Assembly (NCBI RefSeq): GCF_902832885.1
Contig: NZ_CADFDK010000004.1
Span: forward strand, 467,655-531,654
Reading direction: 5' to 3'
Origin: Burkholderia seminalis DSM 23518
GTDB lineage: Bacteria; Pseudomonadota; Gammaproteobacteria; Burkholderiales; Burkholderiaceae
DNA: 64,000 nt
Of this stretch, positions 24,098 to 33,352 are shown piece by piece; position 1 is the first letter of the stretch; every line of letters starts with the position of its first letter. Made by a program: the position numbers and the translations under genes. Below the pieces are notes generated by a model. It made no database searches. It saw nothing but the letters and a program-made list of their open reading frames with translations, and was not told where the DNA came from.

Positions 24098-25168
24098 TCA
24101 CGCCGCGGCACTCGTTTCCCCGGGCCGCAGCGCGCGCGACAGGTCGTAGTGTCTGGCCGCACCGTAGCGTGGCGAACCGAAATGCCAGTCGTAGTTGCCG
24201 CGGATGTACGAGCGCGCGCCTTCGAGCAGGCGCAGCGACGTTCGATCGTCGGTGCGCGCCCGCACGCGGGCCTCCAGTTCCAGATAACGCATCAGATACC
24301 CGTTGTGGATCGCGGCCGCCGCGTCGAGCGCGGCTTGCGGCGCGAGGCCGCGCTCGTGCATCAGGACGCAGACGAGATTGCTGCTCGATTCGCCGGCTTC
24401 CTTCGGATACGAAAAGATGTCGTTGCAGAGGCACAGGATCAGGCCGGACAGCTTGCGCAGGCGCCGGACCTCTTCGTCCGCATAGAATGCGACGGGCGCT
24501 TCGTACCCCGCCGCGATGTCGATCAGTGCAAACGCGCCTTCGCCGCATCCGTTGTACGTGCGGCCGGAAAGGTATTCGGCCTCGCCCGGCACGACATCCG
24601 TCGCGTAGCGGCCGGCCTCCCACAGCGTCGAAAACAGGAACGTCATCATGCCGGCCGTCCAGCGTGCGTATTGCGCGGCCGTGGACGCGGCCGCGATGCG
24701 CGTGCAGATGTCCTGCGTCGCGCGTTGCAGCGCGGGCAGGAACGCGGCCATGTGCGGCAGGCGCGCGGCCAGCGCATCGCGCAGCGGCACCGGATCGTGA
24801 CCGGCCGGATCCGCGATCATCTCGTACAGCCACAGGTAGAGCGCCCCGAGATCGCCCGGCGAGCGGGCGACGCCATGCAGGCTGCACAGGCCGTCGTCGA
24901 TCGAGAAAATCCAGCCGTACGCGCGGGTCGCCGAGCACAGGCCGTCGAAGGTCGAGTACGCATAGACCCGTGCGCAGTATTCGCCGATCTTGCCGTGACG
25001 GATGCCGCTGGCCCAGCGCGGATCCTCGAGCAGGCCATGACCGTTCATCCAGGCCTGCAGGTCGGCTTCGGCGCGGTCGGCGTCGGGGTGCACGGGCGTC
25101 CGGAACGGGTGAAACAGGTGCGGAAGCACCAGCGTGGGCGCGGCGGCAACGGTTTCGACGGCGGACAT
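24098..25168 (-). CDS. Class I terpene synthase family protein
   Basis: The 356-residue protein has the bacterial class I terpene cyclase architecture. The metal-binding NSE triad is intact in N-D-I-F-S-Y-P-K-E (N249, S253, E257) and a C-terminal R-Y pair is present in S-P-R-Y. The first metal motif is unusual: D91-D92-G-L-C-S lacks the third acidic residue of D-D-x-x-D/E or D-D-x-x-x-E. Start ATG at 25168 follows GCGAGG; the open frame upstream is not needed. It lies 52 bp downstream of a cis-prenyltransferase gene in the same direction, so the substrate may be a Z-configured prenyl diphosphate rather than all-E FPP. The product cannot be predicted. Confidence 0.88.
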   Translation of the reverse strand: MSAVETVAAAPTLVLPHLFHPFRTPVHPDADRAEADLQAWMNGHGLLEDPRWASGIRHGKIGEYCARVYAYSTFDGLCSATRAYGWIFSIDDGLCSLHGVARSPGDLGALYLWLYEMIADPAGHDPVPLRDALAARLPHMAAFLPALQRATQDICTRIAAASTAAQYARWTAGMMTFLFSTLWEAGRYATDVVPGEAEYLSGRTYNGCGEGAFALIDIAAGYEAPVAFYADEEVRRLRKLSGLILCLCNDIFSYPKEAGESSSNLVCVLMHERGLAPQAALDAAAAIHNGYLMRYLELEARVRARTDDRTSLRLLEGARSYIRGNYDWHFGSPRYGAARHYDLSRALRPGETSAAA

Positions 25169-25220
25169 GGCGTACCTCGCGGATAGCGGGTGACAACGGG
25201 TGTCGTGAAGGGAGTCCGGC

Positions 25221-25991
25221 TTACTTGCCGAACCGGCGCGCGCGCTTGCCGTACGCATCGATGGCCTGATCGAAATCGTCGCGTCCGAAATCGGGCCAGC
25301 AGGTCGGCGTGAAATAGAACTCCGAGAAGGCGGTTTGCCAGAGCATGAAATTCGACAGGCGCTGCTCGCCGGACGTGCGGATCACGAGGTCCGGCTCGGG
25401 CTGGCCGGCCGTACAGAGCCGGCTCGCGATCATTTCCGGGCTGAGTTGCGCGAGCAACTGATCGACGGTGCCGGCCGCGACGTGCTCCTCGATCAGCGAC
25501 CGGATCGCATTCAGCAGGTCGAGGCGGCCGCTGTACGCGACGGCGATGTTGACGTCGAGCCCGCGCGCATCGGCCGTGCGTCGTTGCGCGGCGCCGATCC
25601 GTTCGGCCGTGTCGGGCGGCAGCTTCGTCAGGTCGCCGATCACGTGCAGGCGCCAGCGGCCGCTGGCGGCGAGCTCGTCGAAAACGTCGGCGATCACCGC
25701 GAGCAGCCCGCGCAATTCCTCGGCGTCGCGGTTCAGGTTTTCGGTGGACAGCGGCCACAGCGTGACGAACGGGATGGCGGCTTCCTCGCACCACGACAGC
25801 AGCGCATGCACGTTGCGGCCGCCGGCCCGGTAGCCGTCGGCGGTCGGCAGGCCGAGCCGGTCGGCCCAGCGCCGGTTGCCGTCGAGGATGACGGCGAGAT
25901 GCGTGGGCAGCGGCTGTGCCGCAACGCTCGATACGGCGGGCGAATCGATGGCGAATGTTTCCGGCGCGCGCACAATCAGCTCTTGAGTCAT
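25221..25991 (-). CDS. cis-Prenyltransferase (UppS-family isoprenyl transferase)
   Basis: The 256-residue enzyme has the Z-prenyltransferase signatures: H-L-A-V-I-L-D-G-N-R-R-W-A with catalytic D37, and R-T-S-G-E-Q-R-L-S-N-F with F-S-E-F-Y-F and W-P-D-F near the C-terminus. The essential cell-wall UppS usually reads M-D-G-N-G-R-W. The D-G-N-R-R-W form and the coupling to a terpene synthase suggest a secondary, possibly short-chain, enzyme. AAGGAG lies 7 nt before the ATG at 25991. Homologues such as Z-FPP or branched (lavandulyl-type) diphosphate synthases belong to this family. It is the first gene of a two-gene terpene operon. Confidence 0.9.
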   Translation of the reverse strand: MTQELIVRAPETFAIDSPAVSSVAAQPLPTHLAVILDGNRRWADRLGLPTADGYRAGGRNVHALLSWCEEAAIPFVTLWPLSTENLNRDAEELRGLLAVIADVFDELAASGRWRLHVIGDLTKLPPDTAERIGAAQRRTADARGLDVNIAVAYSGRLDLLNAIRSLIEEHVAAGTVDQLLAQLSPEMIASRLCTAGQPEPDLVIRTSGEQRLSNFMLWQTAFSEFYFTPTCWPDFGRDDFDQAIDAYGKRARRFGK

Positions 25992-26102
25992 GGCGACTCC
26001 TTCGAGGCGGGAAGCGATCGAAACGTCAAACAGCAGGGGGATTGTTATGCCAACTTCCGTATGTCGGCGTGGGGATGAATGTTCGCGCCGATGCGACCGC
26101 CC

Positions 26103-26132
26103 ATTATTGGCCGATATATTCGGGATTTTCAA
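26103..26132 (-). promoter_or_regulatory. Predicted promoter of the terpene operon
   Basis: On the minus strand, TTGAAA (26132-26127) and AATAAT (26108-26103) are spaced by 18 bp, about 110 bp upstream of the prenyltransferase start. The whole gap 25992-26389 is AT-richer than the rest of the window, contains no gene, and carries A-rich runs at 26311-26326 that read as T runs behind the MFS gene on the minus strand and may end its transcript. Confidence 0.5.
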
Positions 26133-26389
26133 GTTAACGACGTGCGCGCAATCGCGGTGCGTCGGCCGTGCGGCCGGGCGGGCATTGCACCGCGGCGCAT
26201 GGATCTCCGATCCGATTCGGTGCAGGCGATTTTCCAGCTGATGTCTTGTCGAAGCCGTCATTCCGGCCCGCGTTTTTCGCGCGTTTCGATTTCTTGAATA
26301 AACCGGAAATTAAAAAATAAAAACGAGGCAATCGACAGGCGGCCGAGGGCGGCGGAAACGATTCCGATGCGCCGACCGCGTGTTGCCGC

Positions 26390-27805
26390 TCATTGCCGTT
26401 TGCCGCGCGCCACTTCGTCGCCGGCGCCGGGCGGCAGCCGCCGCGTGATCGGAATCGACGCGAACGAGCACAGCCCGACCACCAGGAACGCGGGCCAGAA
26501 ATCCGACCACATCATCTTCTGGTGGCCCTGCAGCCAGTGCGACACGTGCAGCACGAGGCCGGCCACCGTCACGCCGAGGCCGAGCGACATCTGCTGCACG
26601 ACGCTGCCGAGGCTCGTGGCACGGCCCGCGTCGCGCGGCGAGATGTCCGCGTAGATCATCGAGTTCAGGCTCGTGAACTGCAGCGCGGGGAAGATGCCGC
26701 CGACGAGCACGATCAGCCAGATCGCCCAGGTCGCCATGCCGGGATGGAACACGCCGTACGCGGCGATCGCGAGGCCCGCGAAGGCCGCGTTGTAGATCAG
26801 CACCGTGCGAAAGCCGAAGCGGCGCAGCGTATGCGTGGCCGTCGAGCGGCTCACCGCGCCGCCGAGCGCGGACGCGCACGTGATGAGCCCCGAATGGAAC
26901 GCGCTCATGCCGAGTCCTTCCTGCAGCGCAAGCGGCAGCAGGAACGGCACCGCGCCGAGGCCGATGCGGAACAGCGACCCGCCGACGACGCTCGCGTGAT
27001 ACGTCGGGATCTTCAGGAAACTGAGATCGAGCACCGGCCGTTCCTTGCGGCGCGCATACGGCACGTAGAGCGCCAGCATCGCGGTGCCGGCCACGCACAT
27101 GAGGAGCGCGTTCGAGCGCGACGTGAGCGCGCCGTCGATCAGCGTGAGCCCCATCAGCAGCAGGGCGGCGCCGCTCGCCGACAGCAGGAAGCCGAACCAG
27201 TCGAGCGGGCCGGGATCGGGCTCGTGCGTGTTCGCGATGTGCTTGCTCGCGAGATAGATCCCGTAGAGGCCGATCGGCACGTTGATGAAGAAGATCATCC
27301 GCCAGTGCAGGTAGGTCGTGATGAAGCCGCCGACGAGCGGTCCGACCGTGGGCCCGAACAGCGCGGGAATCGCGAGGTAGTTCATCGCGCGCACGAGATC
27401 GGAGCGCGGCACCGCGCGGAAGATGATGATGCGGCCGACCGGGACCATCATCGCGCCGCCGACGCCCTGGATGAAGCGCGCGAACGTGAGCACGCCGAGC
27501 GAGTTGGAGGCCGCGCACATCAGCGAGCCGACGACGAAGATGCCGATCGCGGTGCGGAACACGGAGCGTGCGCTGAAGCGGTCGGCGAGCCAGCCGCAGA
27601 TCGGAATGAACACGCCGAGGCCGACCACGTAGGCCGTGATCGCGATGTTCAGTGTGACGGGGTTGTGCCCGAAGTCCCTCGCCATCGCGGGCAGGGCGGT
27701 GACGATGATGTTCGCGTCGACGCTTTCCATGAACAACGCACAGGCAACGATGAGCGGTGCTAGAAAGACGGGCGACATGGGCTGGGCGCGCGGTAAAGAC
27801 GCCAT
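26390..27805 (-). CDS. MFS transporter, DHA2-type drug exporter
   Basis: The 471-residue inner-membrane protein has about fourteen hydrophobic helices, as in the EmrB/QacA (DHA2) group. Motifs include G-W-L-A-D-R-F-S-A-R in the loop after helix 2 and G-P-x-x-G-P-L-V-G-G-F in helix 5 (motif C, typical of antiporters). It probably exports hydrophobic drugs or a metabolite using the proton gradient. The ATG at 27805 is one of several possible starts (a GTG at 27814 and an ATG at 27778); none has a strong ribosome site. It diverges from a TetR regulator gene across 185 bp that contain a palindromic operator, which suggests ligand-induced expression. Confidence 0.9.
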   Translation of the reverse strand: MASLPRAQPMSPVFLAPLIVACALFMESVDANIIVTALPAMARDFGHNPVTLNIAITAYVVGLGVFIPICGWLADRFSARSVFRTAIGIFVVGSLMCAASNSLGVLTFARFIQGVGGAMMVPVGRIIIFRAVPRSDLVRAMNYLAIPALFGPTVGPLVGGFITTYLHWRMIFFINVPIGLYGIYLASKHIANTHEPDPGPLDWFGFLLSASGAALLLMGLTLIDGALTSRSNALLMCVAGTAMLALYVPYARRKERPVLDLSFLKIPTYHASVVGGSLFRIGLGAVPFLLPLALQEGLGMSAFHSGLITCASALGGAVSRSTATHTLRRFGFRTVLIYNAAFAGLAIAAYGVFHPGMATWAIWLIVLVGGIFPALQFTSLNSMIYADISPRDAGRATSLGSVVQQMSLGLGVTVAGLVLHVSHWLQGHQKMMWSDFWPAFLVVGLCSFASIPITRRLPPGAGDEVARGKRQ

Positions 27806-27948
27806 TATGCCCACAATGTGACCGTTGCGTCACGCATGACAACAGTTGTTCCGCATGTTGCAACAGTCGTCCTTTCCGGCCGGATGCGCGGAAGGAACGA
27901 CTGCGCATGCGTGCCGATTTCTTTTGACGGAGGGCACGTGCGTTTCTA

Positions 27949-27972
27949 GAATGTGAGCGTTTGCTCATATTC
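27949..27972. promoter_or_regulatory. TetR-type operator candidate
   Basis: GAATGTGAGC-GTTT-GCTCATATTC is an inverted repeat of two 10-bp arms with one mismatch. It lies 19 bp before the TetR start at 27991 and overlaps a TTG that would otherwise be a possible upstream start. Position between the divergent TetR and MFS genes fits autoregulation and control of the exporter. Confidence 0.6.
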
Positions 27973-27990
27973 GAAACTCGCCTGCCCGCC

Positions 27991-28620
27991 ATGTCCGGAT
28001 CGTCCTCGCGTATCGCGCTGTCGCCCCGCAAGGCGCCGCGCCAGCGCCGCTCGGCGGCCACCGTCGACGCGATCGTCGAGGCCGCTGCCCGCATTCTGGA
28101 GCGCGACGGCTTCGACGGTTACACGACGAACGCCGTCGCCGCGCTGGCCGGCGTGAGCATCGGCTCGCTCTATCAATACTTCCCGAATCGCGACGCGCTG
28201 ACGGCCGCGCTCGTCGAGCGCGAGAGTGCGCATCTGCTCGACGACGTCGACCGGGCGGCCGCGCTGTCGTCCTGCGACGACGTGCTGCGCGCCCTGGTGC
28301 GCGGAGCCGTCGCGCACCAGATGCGCCGGCCGGTGCTCGCGCGGCTGATCGATTTCGAGGAAGCGCGGCTGCCGCTCGGTGCGCGTGCGGCACGCGTCGC
28401 GGACCGCATCCACGCGACGCTGCTGCATGCGCTCGGCTTGCGCGATGCGCCGCGTGTCGCCGCGCCCGACGTCGTCGCGCACGATCTGCTGGCGATCGTG
28501 AAAGGGATTGTCGACGCGGCGGGCGCGCGCGGCGAGACCGATGCGGCGGCGCTCGAGGCGCGTGCATCGCGGGCCGTGCGCGGTTACCTGCGCGAGTCGC
28601 GCGAATCGAAACTTGCTTGA
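27991..28620 (+). CDS. TetR-family transcriptional regulator
   Basis: The 209-residue protein has an N-terminal TetR DNA-binding domain with [17 protein letters not shown] as helix-turn-helix (about residues 47-63), preceded by the helix [15 protein letters not shown]. The C-terminal ligand domain is alpha-helical and not assignable to a ligand. I placed the start at ATG 27991 rather than the upstream TTG at 27961, because the latter sits inside a palindrome that looks like its operator. It faces away from the MFS exporter gene and is probably its repressor. Confidence 0.9.
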   Translation: MSGSSSRIALSPRKAPRQRRSAATVDAIVEAAARILERDGFDGYTTNAVAALAGVSIGSLYQYFPNRDALTAALVERESAHLLDDVDRAAALSSCDDVLRALVRGAVAHQMRRPVLARLIDFEEARLPLGARAARVADRIHATLLHALGLRDAPRVAAPDVVAHDLLAIVKGIVDAAGARGETDAAALEARASRAVRGYLRESRESKLA

Positions 28621-28756
28621 TGTGCGCGTTTCGTGCGACAGTCGGACCGACTCGCACCACCACATGACGCGTATCGATCGAGGGCCATCGAGACGAACGC
28701 GCGCGCGAACGAGACCCCTTGCCGATCCATTCACCATCGAAAGGAGGGGACACGTC

Positions 28757-30484
28757 ATGACGCCACGTCGTGCCGCACCGATTGCAACTCGCTTCCCGGT
28801 TCATCTCTCGTCACGCGCTGCGCCGCCCGCGCCGCGTCTTCGCTGGGCGGCCACGCTGGCCGTCGCCTATCTCGCTGTCGCAGGCTGCGCCGCGCAGGCC
28901 GACAACGCGAACCAGGCCGCCGCGCAAGCGGCGGGCCAGTCTCCGGCCGCGGCCGCCACCGCCGCGGCACCCGCCGTATCGGGCACGCTGCTGCCGCCGC
29001 CGAGCCAGCTCTACGGCGACCTGTTCGTCGCGGTGCAGACCGCGCAGATCTACCCCGACCAGAAGACCTTCGTCGACGCGACGCCCGATACCGATCCCGC
29101 GACGATCGTGCAGTTGTATCAGCAACAGAAATCGCAACCGGGCTTTTCGCTGAAGACGTTCGTCGGCCAGCACTTCACGCCGCCGCCGGAAAGCGGCGTG
29201 ACGCCGCCGCCGAACCAGACGCTGCGCCAGCACATCGACTGGCTGTGGCCGCAGCTCACGCGCACGAGCGTCACGGTGCCCCAATACGGTTCGCTGATCG
29301 CGATGCCGAAACCGTATGTCGTGCCGGGCGGCCGCTTTCGCGAAGGCTACTACTGGGATACCTATTTCACGATGCTCGGCCTGCAGGTGTCGGGACGCGA
29401 GGATCTCGTCGACAACATGCTCGACAACTTCGCATATCTGATCGATACGATCGGCCACATCCCGAACGGCAACCGGACGTATTACGCGAGCCGCTCGCAG
29501 CCGCCGTTCTTCGCGTACATGGTCACGCTCGCCGCGCAGGCCGAAGGCGACAGGGTCTACCAGAAATACCTGCCGGAGCTGCGCAAGGAACACGCGTACT
29601 GGATGCAAGGCGAAACCACGACGCCGCGCGGGCAGGCCGCGCGCCACGTGGTCGCGATGCCCGACGGCGCGGTGCTGAACCGCTACTGGGACGCGAGCGA
29701 CACGCCGCGCGACGAGTCGTATCTGGAGGACGTGACGACCGCGAAGTCGGCAACCGGCCGCCCGGCGAACGAGGTCTACCGCGACCTGCGTGCGGGCGCC
29801 GAAAGCGGCTGGGACTACAGCTCGCGCTGGTTCGGCGACGGCAAGACGCTCGCGACGATCCGCACGACGTCGATCGTGCCGGTCGACCTGAACAGCCTGA
29901 TGTTCCATCTCGAGACGACGATCGTGAAGGGCTGCACGGTCGCGCGCGACATGGCATGCGTGATCGATTTCTCCGGGCGCGCGGCACGGCGTGCGGCCGC
30001 GATCAACCGTTACCTGTGGAATCGTCACGGCTATTACGGCGACTACGACTGGCAGTTGCGCAAGCCGCGCGACGGCGTGACGGCGGCCACGCTGTATCCG
30101 CTGTTCGCGGGCGTCGCATGGCCCGAGCGCGCGAAGGCGACCGCGCGCGAAGTGCGCAAGACGCTGCTGCAACCGGGCGGGCTCGCGACGACGACCGAGA
30201 ACACGGGCCAGCAGTGGGATGCGCCGAACGGGTGGGCGCCGCTGCAGTGGATCGCGATCGACGGGCTGCGCCGTTATGGCGAACCGGCGCTCGCGAAGGA
30301 CATCGGCACGCGCTTCCTGTCCGACGTGAAGCATGTGTATGCGACGGAAGGCAAGCTCGTCGAGAAGTACGTGGTCGAAGGCGCCGGCACGGGCGGGGGC
30401 GGAGGCGGTGAATATTCGCTGCAGGACGGGTTCGGCTGGACCAACGGCGTCACGCTGAAACTGCTCGGGCTGTACGGCGAGTAA
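28757..30484 (+). CDS. treA: Periplasmic trehalase (GH37)
   Basis: The 575-residue enzyme hydrolyses trehalose to two glucose units. Both family signatures are present: [14 protein letters not shown] near residue 190 and [10 protein letters not shown] near residue 485, and a Gly-rich loop G-G-G-G-G-G-E-Y near the C-terminus. The N-terminus has a hydrophobic export signal ending V-A-G-C-A-A-Q, which could also act as a lipobox. An Ala/Gln-rich linker of about 35 residues follows. A strong ribosome site AAGGAGG is 9-10 nt before the ATG. Downstream is a convergent OprB-type porin gene that could supply the sugar across the outer membrane. Confidence 0.94.
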   Translation: MTPRRAAPIATRFPVHLSSRAAPPAPRLRWAATLAVAYLAVAGCAAQADNANQAAAQAAGQSPAAAATAAAPAVSGTLLPPPSQLYGDLFVAVQTAQIYPDQKTFVDATPDTDPATIVQLYQQQKSQPGFSLKTFVGQHFTPPPESGVTPPPNQTLRQHIDWLWPQLTRTSVTVPQYGSLIAMPKPYVVPGGRFREGYYWDTYFTMLGLQVSGREDLVDNMLDNFAYLIDTIGHIPNGNRTYYASRSQPPFFAYMVTLAAQAEGDRVYQKYLPELRKEHAYWMQGETTTPRGQAARHVVAMPDGAVLNRYWDASDTPRDESYLEDVTTAKSATGRPANEVYRDLRAGAESGWDYSSRWFGDGKTLATIRTTSIVPVDLNSLMFHLETTIVKGCTVARDMACVIDFSGRAARRAAAINRYLWNRHGYYGDYDWQLRKPRDGVTAATLYPLFAGVAWPERAKATAREVRKTLLQPGGLATTTENTGQQWDAPNGWAPLQWIAIDGLRRYGEPALAKDIGTRFLSDVKHVYATEGKLVEKYVVEGAGTGGGGGGEYSLQDGFGWTNGVTLKLLGLYGE

Positions 30485-30507
30485 TTCGCGGCGCGGCACA
30501 CGAGCAA

Positions 30508-30550
30508 ACGGGCCGGACGGTCGCGCGAGCGGCCGACCGGCCCGTGTTTT
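30508..30550. terminator. Rho-independent terminator after treA, probably bidirectional
   Basis: A long stem (ACGGGCCGG with CCGGCCCGT, extended by an inner CGGTCGC/GCGGCCG hairpin with one G-U pair) spans 30508-30545 and is followed by GTTTT. Reverse polarity shows TTTG after the stem for the convergent OprB gene. Confidence 0.75.
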
Positions 30551-30563
30551 CATGCGGCGCGCA

Positions 30564-32051
30564 TCAGAACGTGATCGTCGTGCGTACGCCGACCACCGTT
30601 TCGTCGCCGATGCGCGCGCCGGCCGCGTTCGGGTTCGGGATGCCGCCGCCCGGGCGGAAGAAGTGCTGCAGGTCGGCCTGCAACTGCCACCACGGCGTGA
30701 CCTGGTACTGGTAGGTCGCTTCGACGACCGTCTCCGCGCGACGCACCGGATAGCCGGGCGTCGTGTACACGCCGGTGTCGCCGTCGAGGCCGCGCGCATG
30801 CGAGCCGATCTTCGCGTAGCCGATCGCGATGCCGGCGACGTCGTTGTCGCGTCCGGCGAACGGCGCCTTCAGCGTCACGCCTGCGTTGGCCGCGAAGTCG
30901 ACGACATTGCGGTCGCCGGGTGCGCCCATCACGCGTGCGAACACGCCGAGCGCGCGCGGGCTGTCGGCCGACGGCCGCCACACCATCTGGTCCGCGACCG
31001 CATAGAACCCGTAGTTGCCGCGATGCGCGGCGGGCGTGCCGTGACTCGCCGGATCCGCGAGCGACAGGCCGTCGGTGCCGTAACGCGGGTCGTTCGCGTG
31101 CTGCGACTGATACCAGAAGCCGAGCTTGTACGTGCCGGGCAGGCCGACGGGTTGCGGCGCCTTCGGATCGGCCGGCGGCGCGTTCAGCGCGTACTGCACC
31201 TCGCCGATCACGAACGCACCGCTGCGCAGGTTGAAGTGGGTGCCGTGCGCGTTCAGCACCTGCGCGTCGCCGTCGGTGCGGCCGGCCGGGTTGCCGTCGA
31301 ACACGCCGATCATCGCGGTCCACGCGTCGGCCGGCTTCACGCGCAGGCGCACGCCGAGCGACGACAGCGGATACGCGGGGCCGCCGGCCGGCAGGTCGGT
31401 CGACGGCAGCACGGGCCAGCCGAACGTCGCGTTCATGAACGTCGACGCGTTCTGGCTTACCATGAATTCCTGGTCGACGCTCTGCTGGCCGACCTTCACG
31501 TCGACCTTGCCGTCGAGCAACGACTGCTGGTACCAGAGCTCCCACAGTCGCGTGGTCGAGTTCGCTTCGATGCCGGTCGCGGTCTGCAGTGTCTGCAGGT
31601 AGCGCTGCGTGAGGTTGGTGCCGTGGATCTGCAGCCCCGACACGTTGAACGTGCCGCCCGGCAGGCCGATCGCCTTGCCGGTATCGACGTTGAAACCGAA
31701 TTGCGTGAGCCCCTGGTACGCGCCGCCGCGATGCGTGCCGCCGGACGTGTTGTACAGGTACTCGCTGGTTTCCTGCAGGCTCAGCGTGACGCCGTGATCG
31801 CCCAGCAGGTCGCGCAGGCCGCCCATGTCGCCGAGCAGGTTCGAACGCTCCCAGAAGCCGGTGGGGGCGGGCGCGGCGGCATCGGCGGCCTGTCGTGCGG
31901 GCGCGGCGGCGTCGCTGGCGCCGGCTGCCGGCTCGGCCGCGGCCGGTGACGACGCCTGCGCGAACGCGGGTGTGGCGGCAAGCGACAGCAACAGCGTGGC
32001 GAGCGCATTGACGCGGCGCTTGCGCGGGACAGGTTCGAGGTGATTCTTCAT
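30564..32051 (-). CDS. OprB-family carbohydrate-selective porin
   Basis: The 495-residue outer-membrane protein has a Sec signal peptide (M-K-N-H-L-E-P-V-P-R-K-R-R, hydrophobic core, cut near T-P-A-F-A-Q). An Ala/Pro-rich linker is followed by the OprB sequence beginning G-F-W-E-R-S-N-L-L-G-D-M-G-G-L-R, typical of the family. It ends in a beta-strand with terminal Phe (T-T-I-T-F), the outer-membrane sorting signal. It should form a 16-stranded channel for sugars. The ATG at 32051 has AACGGAA upstream. A small membrane-protein gene lies 119 bp upstream in the same direction and a leader peptide further up, so this is probably one regulated transcript. Confidence 0.9.
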   Translation of the reverse strand: MKNHLEPVPRKRRVNALATLLLSLAATPAFAQASSPAAAEPAAGASDAAAPARQAADAAAPAPTGFWERSNLLGDMGGLRDLLGDHGVTLSLQETSEYLYNTSGGTHRGGAYQGLTQFGFNVDTGKAIGLPGGTFNVSGLQIHGTNLTQRYLQTLQTATGIEANSTTRLWELWYQQSLLDGKVDVKVGQQSVDQEFMVSQNASTFMNATFGWPVLPSTDLPAGGPAYPLSSLGVRLRVKPADAWTAMIGVFDGNPAGRTDGDAQVLNAHGTHFNLRSGAFVIGEVQYALNAPPADPKAPQPVGLPGTYKLGFWYQSQHANDPRYGTDGLSLADPASHGTPAAHRGNYGFYAVADQMVWRPSADSPRALGVFARVMGAPGDRNVVDFAANAGVTLKAPFAGRDNDVAGIAIGYAKIGSHARGLDGDTGVYTTPGYPVRRAETVVEATYQYQVTPWWQLQADLQHFFRPGGGIPNPNAAGARIGDETVVGVRTTITF

Positions 32052-32170
32052 GCGGATTCCGTTGATGGTTTGATTAGCTAGACTGAATAAATGAAGGCGC
32101 GATGCGGGAAATGCGACGAGACGATCGCGCGGCGTTCCAGGGCGAGTGGTACCGCCGCGCGGCGACGGGA

Positions 32171-32440
32171 TTACGGCAGCCAGCCGCCGACGCGCCACAC
32201 CTGCGCGAAGCCGAGGCGCGAGGCGGCCGCGCACAGCAGCGCGGCGAGCGCGACCGCGGCCGCCATCGCGGCGACCAGCACGCAGTCGAGCGGGCGTGGT
32301 GCCGCGGGCACGTGGGCGAGCGCGATGCCGCGCCAGTTGCTGAACGCGTGGGCGAGCGGCGAGAGGCCGGAAACGAATGCACGGTCGCACGCGACGTGGG
32401 CGATGCGCTTGAGTCTGAGCGCGAAGGATGGAAAGAACAT
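32171..32440 (-). CDS. Small membrane protein, 89 aa
   Basis: The product has one strong hydrophobic helix (about residues 52-74, L-V-A-A-M-A-A-A-V-A-L-A-A-L-L-C) and a basic N-terminal segment with R-L-K-R. A clear ribosome site GGAGG lies 7 nt upstream of the ATG, which makes it a real gene despite its short length. I know no family for it. It is in the same direction as the OprB gene and about 190 bp downstream of a 20-codon leader ORF. Confidence 0.65.
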   Translation of the reverse strand: MFFPSFALRLKRIAHVACDRAFVSGLSPLAHAFSNWRGIALAHVPAAPRPLDCVLVAAMAAAVALAALLCAAASRLGFAQVWRVGGWLP

Positions 32441-32627
32441 GACGCTGCCTCCGTCCGGTCCGGCAAACGCCGGACGACGTGATCGAGCGCGGGCGCATGA
32501 CGCAACCTGCGATCGGAGGGTGGAACGTAACGGAGCGTGCGACTGGCGAGGCGGCGATGGCCGGCCCGGGAGGAAGCGCGCTAACCCGACGAATGCGAGC
32601 TAGCGGCGAAAGACATGCGTCTGGCTG

Positions 32628-32690
32628 CTATCTCGCGATGGCTTGGCCGGCCTGGACCGGCATCGAACTGCAACTAGAGCATGTGTCCAC
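32628..32690 (-). CDS. Putative leader peptide, 20 aa (M-D-T-C-S-S-C-S-S...)
   Basis: A GTG-started frame with AAGGGAG 6-7 nt upstream encodes MDTCSSCSSMPVQAGQAIAR. The block T-C-S-S-C-S-S uses ACA, TCT and AGT codons, which are rare in this GC-rich genome, and the frame ends shortly afterwards. It lies about 20-30 nt downstream of a predicted promoter start and 187 bp upstream of the small membrane protein gene. This is the arrangement of a translation-sensing leader. It may respond to Ser/Cys supply or to a metal or redox signal through its CxxC pair, or be fortuitous. Confidence 0.45.
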   Translation of the reverse strand: MDTCSSCSSMPVQAGQAIAR

Positions 32691-32719
32691 GGGGGGACTC
32701 CCTTGATGAATTGGGGCGG

Positions 32720-32749
32720 ATTGTAGTCGCGACTTTTGCTGCGGCGCAA
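32720..32749 (-). promoter_or_regulatory. Predicted promoter for the leader peptide-OprB transcript
   Basis: On the minus strand TTGCGC (32749-32744) and TACAAT (32725-32720) are spaced by 18 bp. The transcript would start near 32713, giving a 5' leader of about 270 nt with the 20-codon ORF in it. Confidence 0.5.
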
Positions 32750-32989
32750 GCAAAAAACGCACGAAAGATGACGTCCGTGGCCTGCGCGTCGCAACGGACC
32801 GCGGTCGCGCGGCAGCGGCCTGGCGGGGGCCGGAAGCGCACGCGGCGGGATACTCCGTGCCGTTGCGCGCACGCATCGCCGCCGGAGCGCATCCTGACGC
32901 GCTGAAAGGTTTCGGTGCGCCATTTCAAGGGCAAATCTTTCAGCGGCGAAACGCGGGGAATTTATTTCGGGAAATGGGGTTGGGAGGGG

Positions 32990-33019
32990 TTGACTTCACT
33001 TTCGGGCCGTCCATAGAAT
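32990..33019 (+). promoter_or_regulatory. Predicted sigma-70 promoter of the NRAMP transporter leader
   Basis: TTGACT (32990-32995) and TAGAAT (33014-33019) are spaced by 18 bp. It is the best match in the 662-bp gene-free stretch 32691-33352 and implies a leader RNA of about 750 nt before the transporter start at 33782. Confidence 0.6.
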
Positions 33020-33352
33020 CCGCCATCTTCACTCTTGGGGCCGCCGCCTTGGACGCCTGCAGTAGTCGATCTTCGAACGAAATTTCCGCCTGAGCGACCG
33101 ACGTCCGCGCCTCATCGAAGCCGCCGTTTGTCTCCCGGGCAAACGGTGCGCGCAGCAGCATTCCGCAGCAAATCCCTACGTGCACCCTGATTCGCGCCGG
33201 TTAGCGTGATGCGTTTTCGCATGCGTTGGCCGGTTTCACCGCCGCCTGGCAGGCGGTCGCGTTCGCGCGTGCCTTTTCCCGGCTCGCGAATGGCGGCCCG
33301 CCGGCCTGACGGCGGTCAACCGTGTTTTCCGGAACACCGCACAGGAGCCGCC

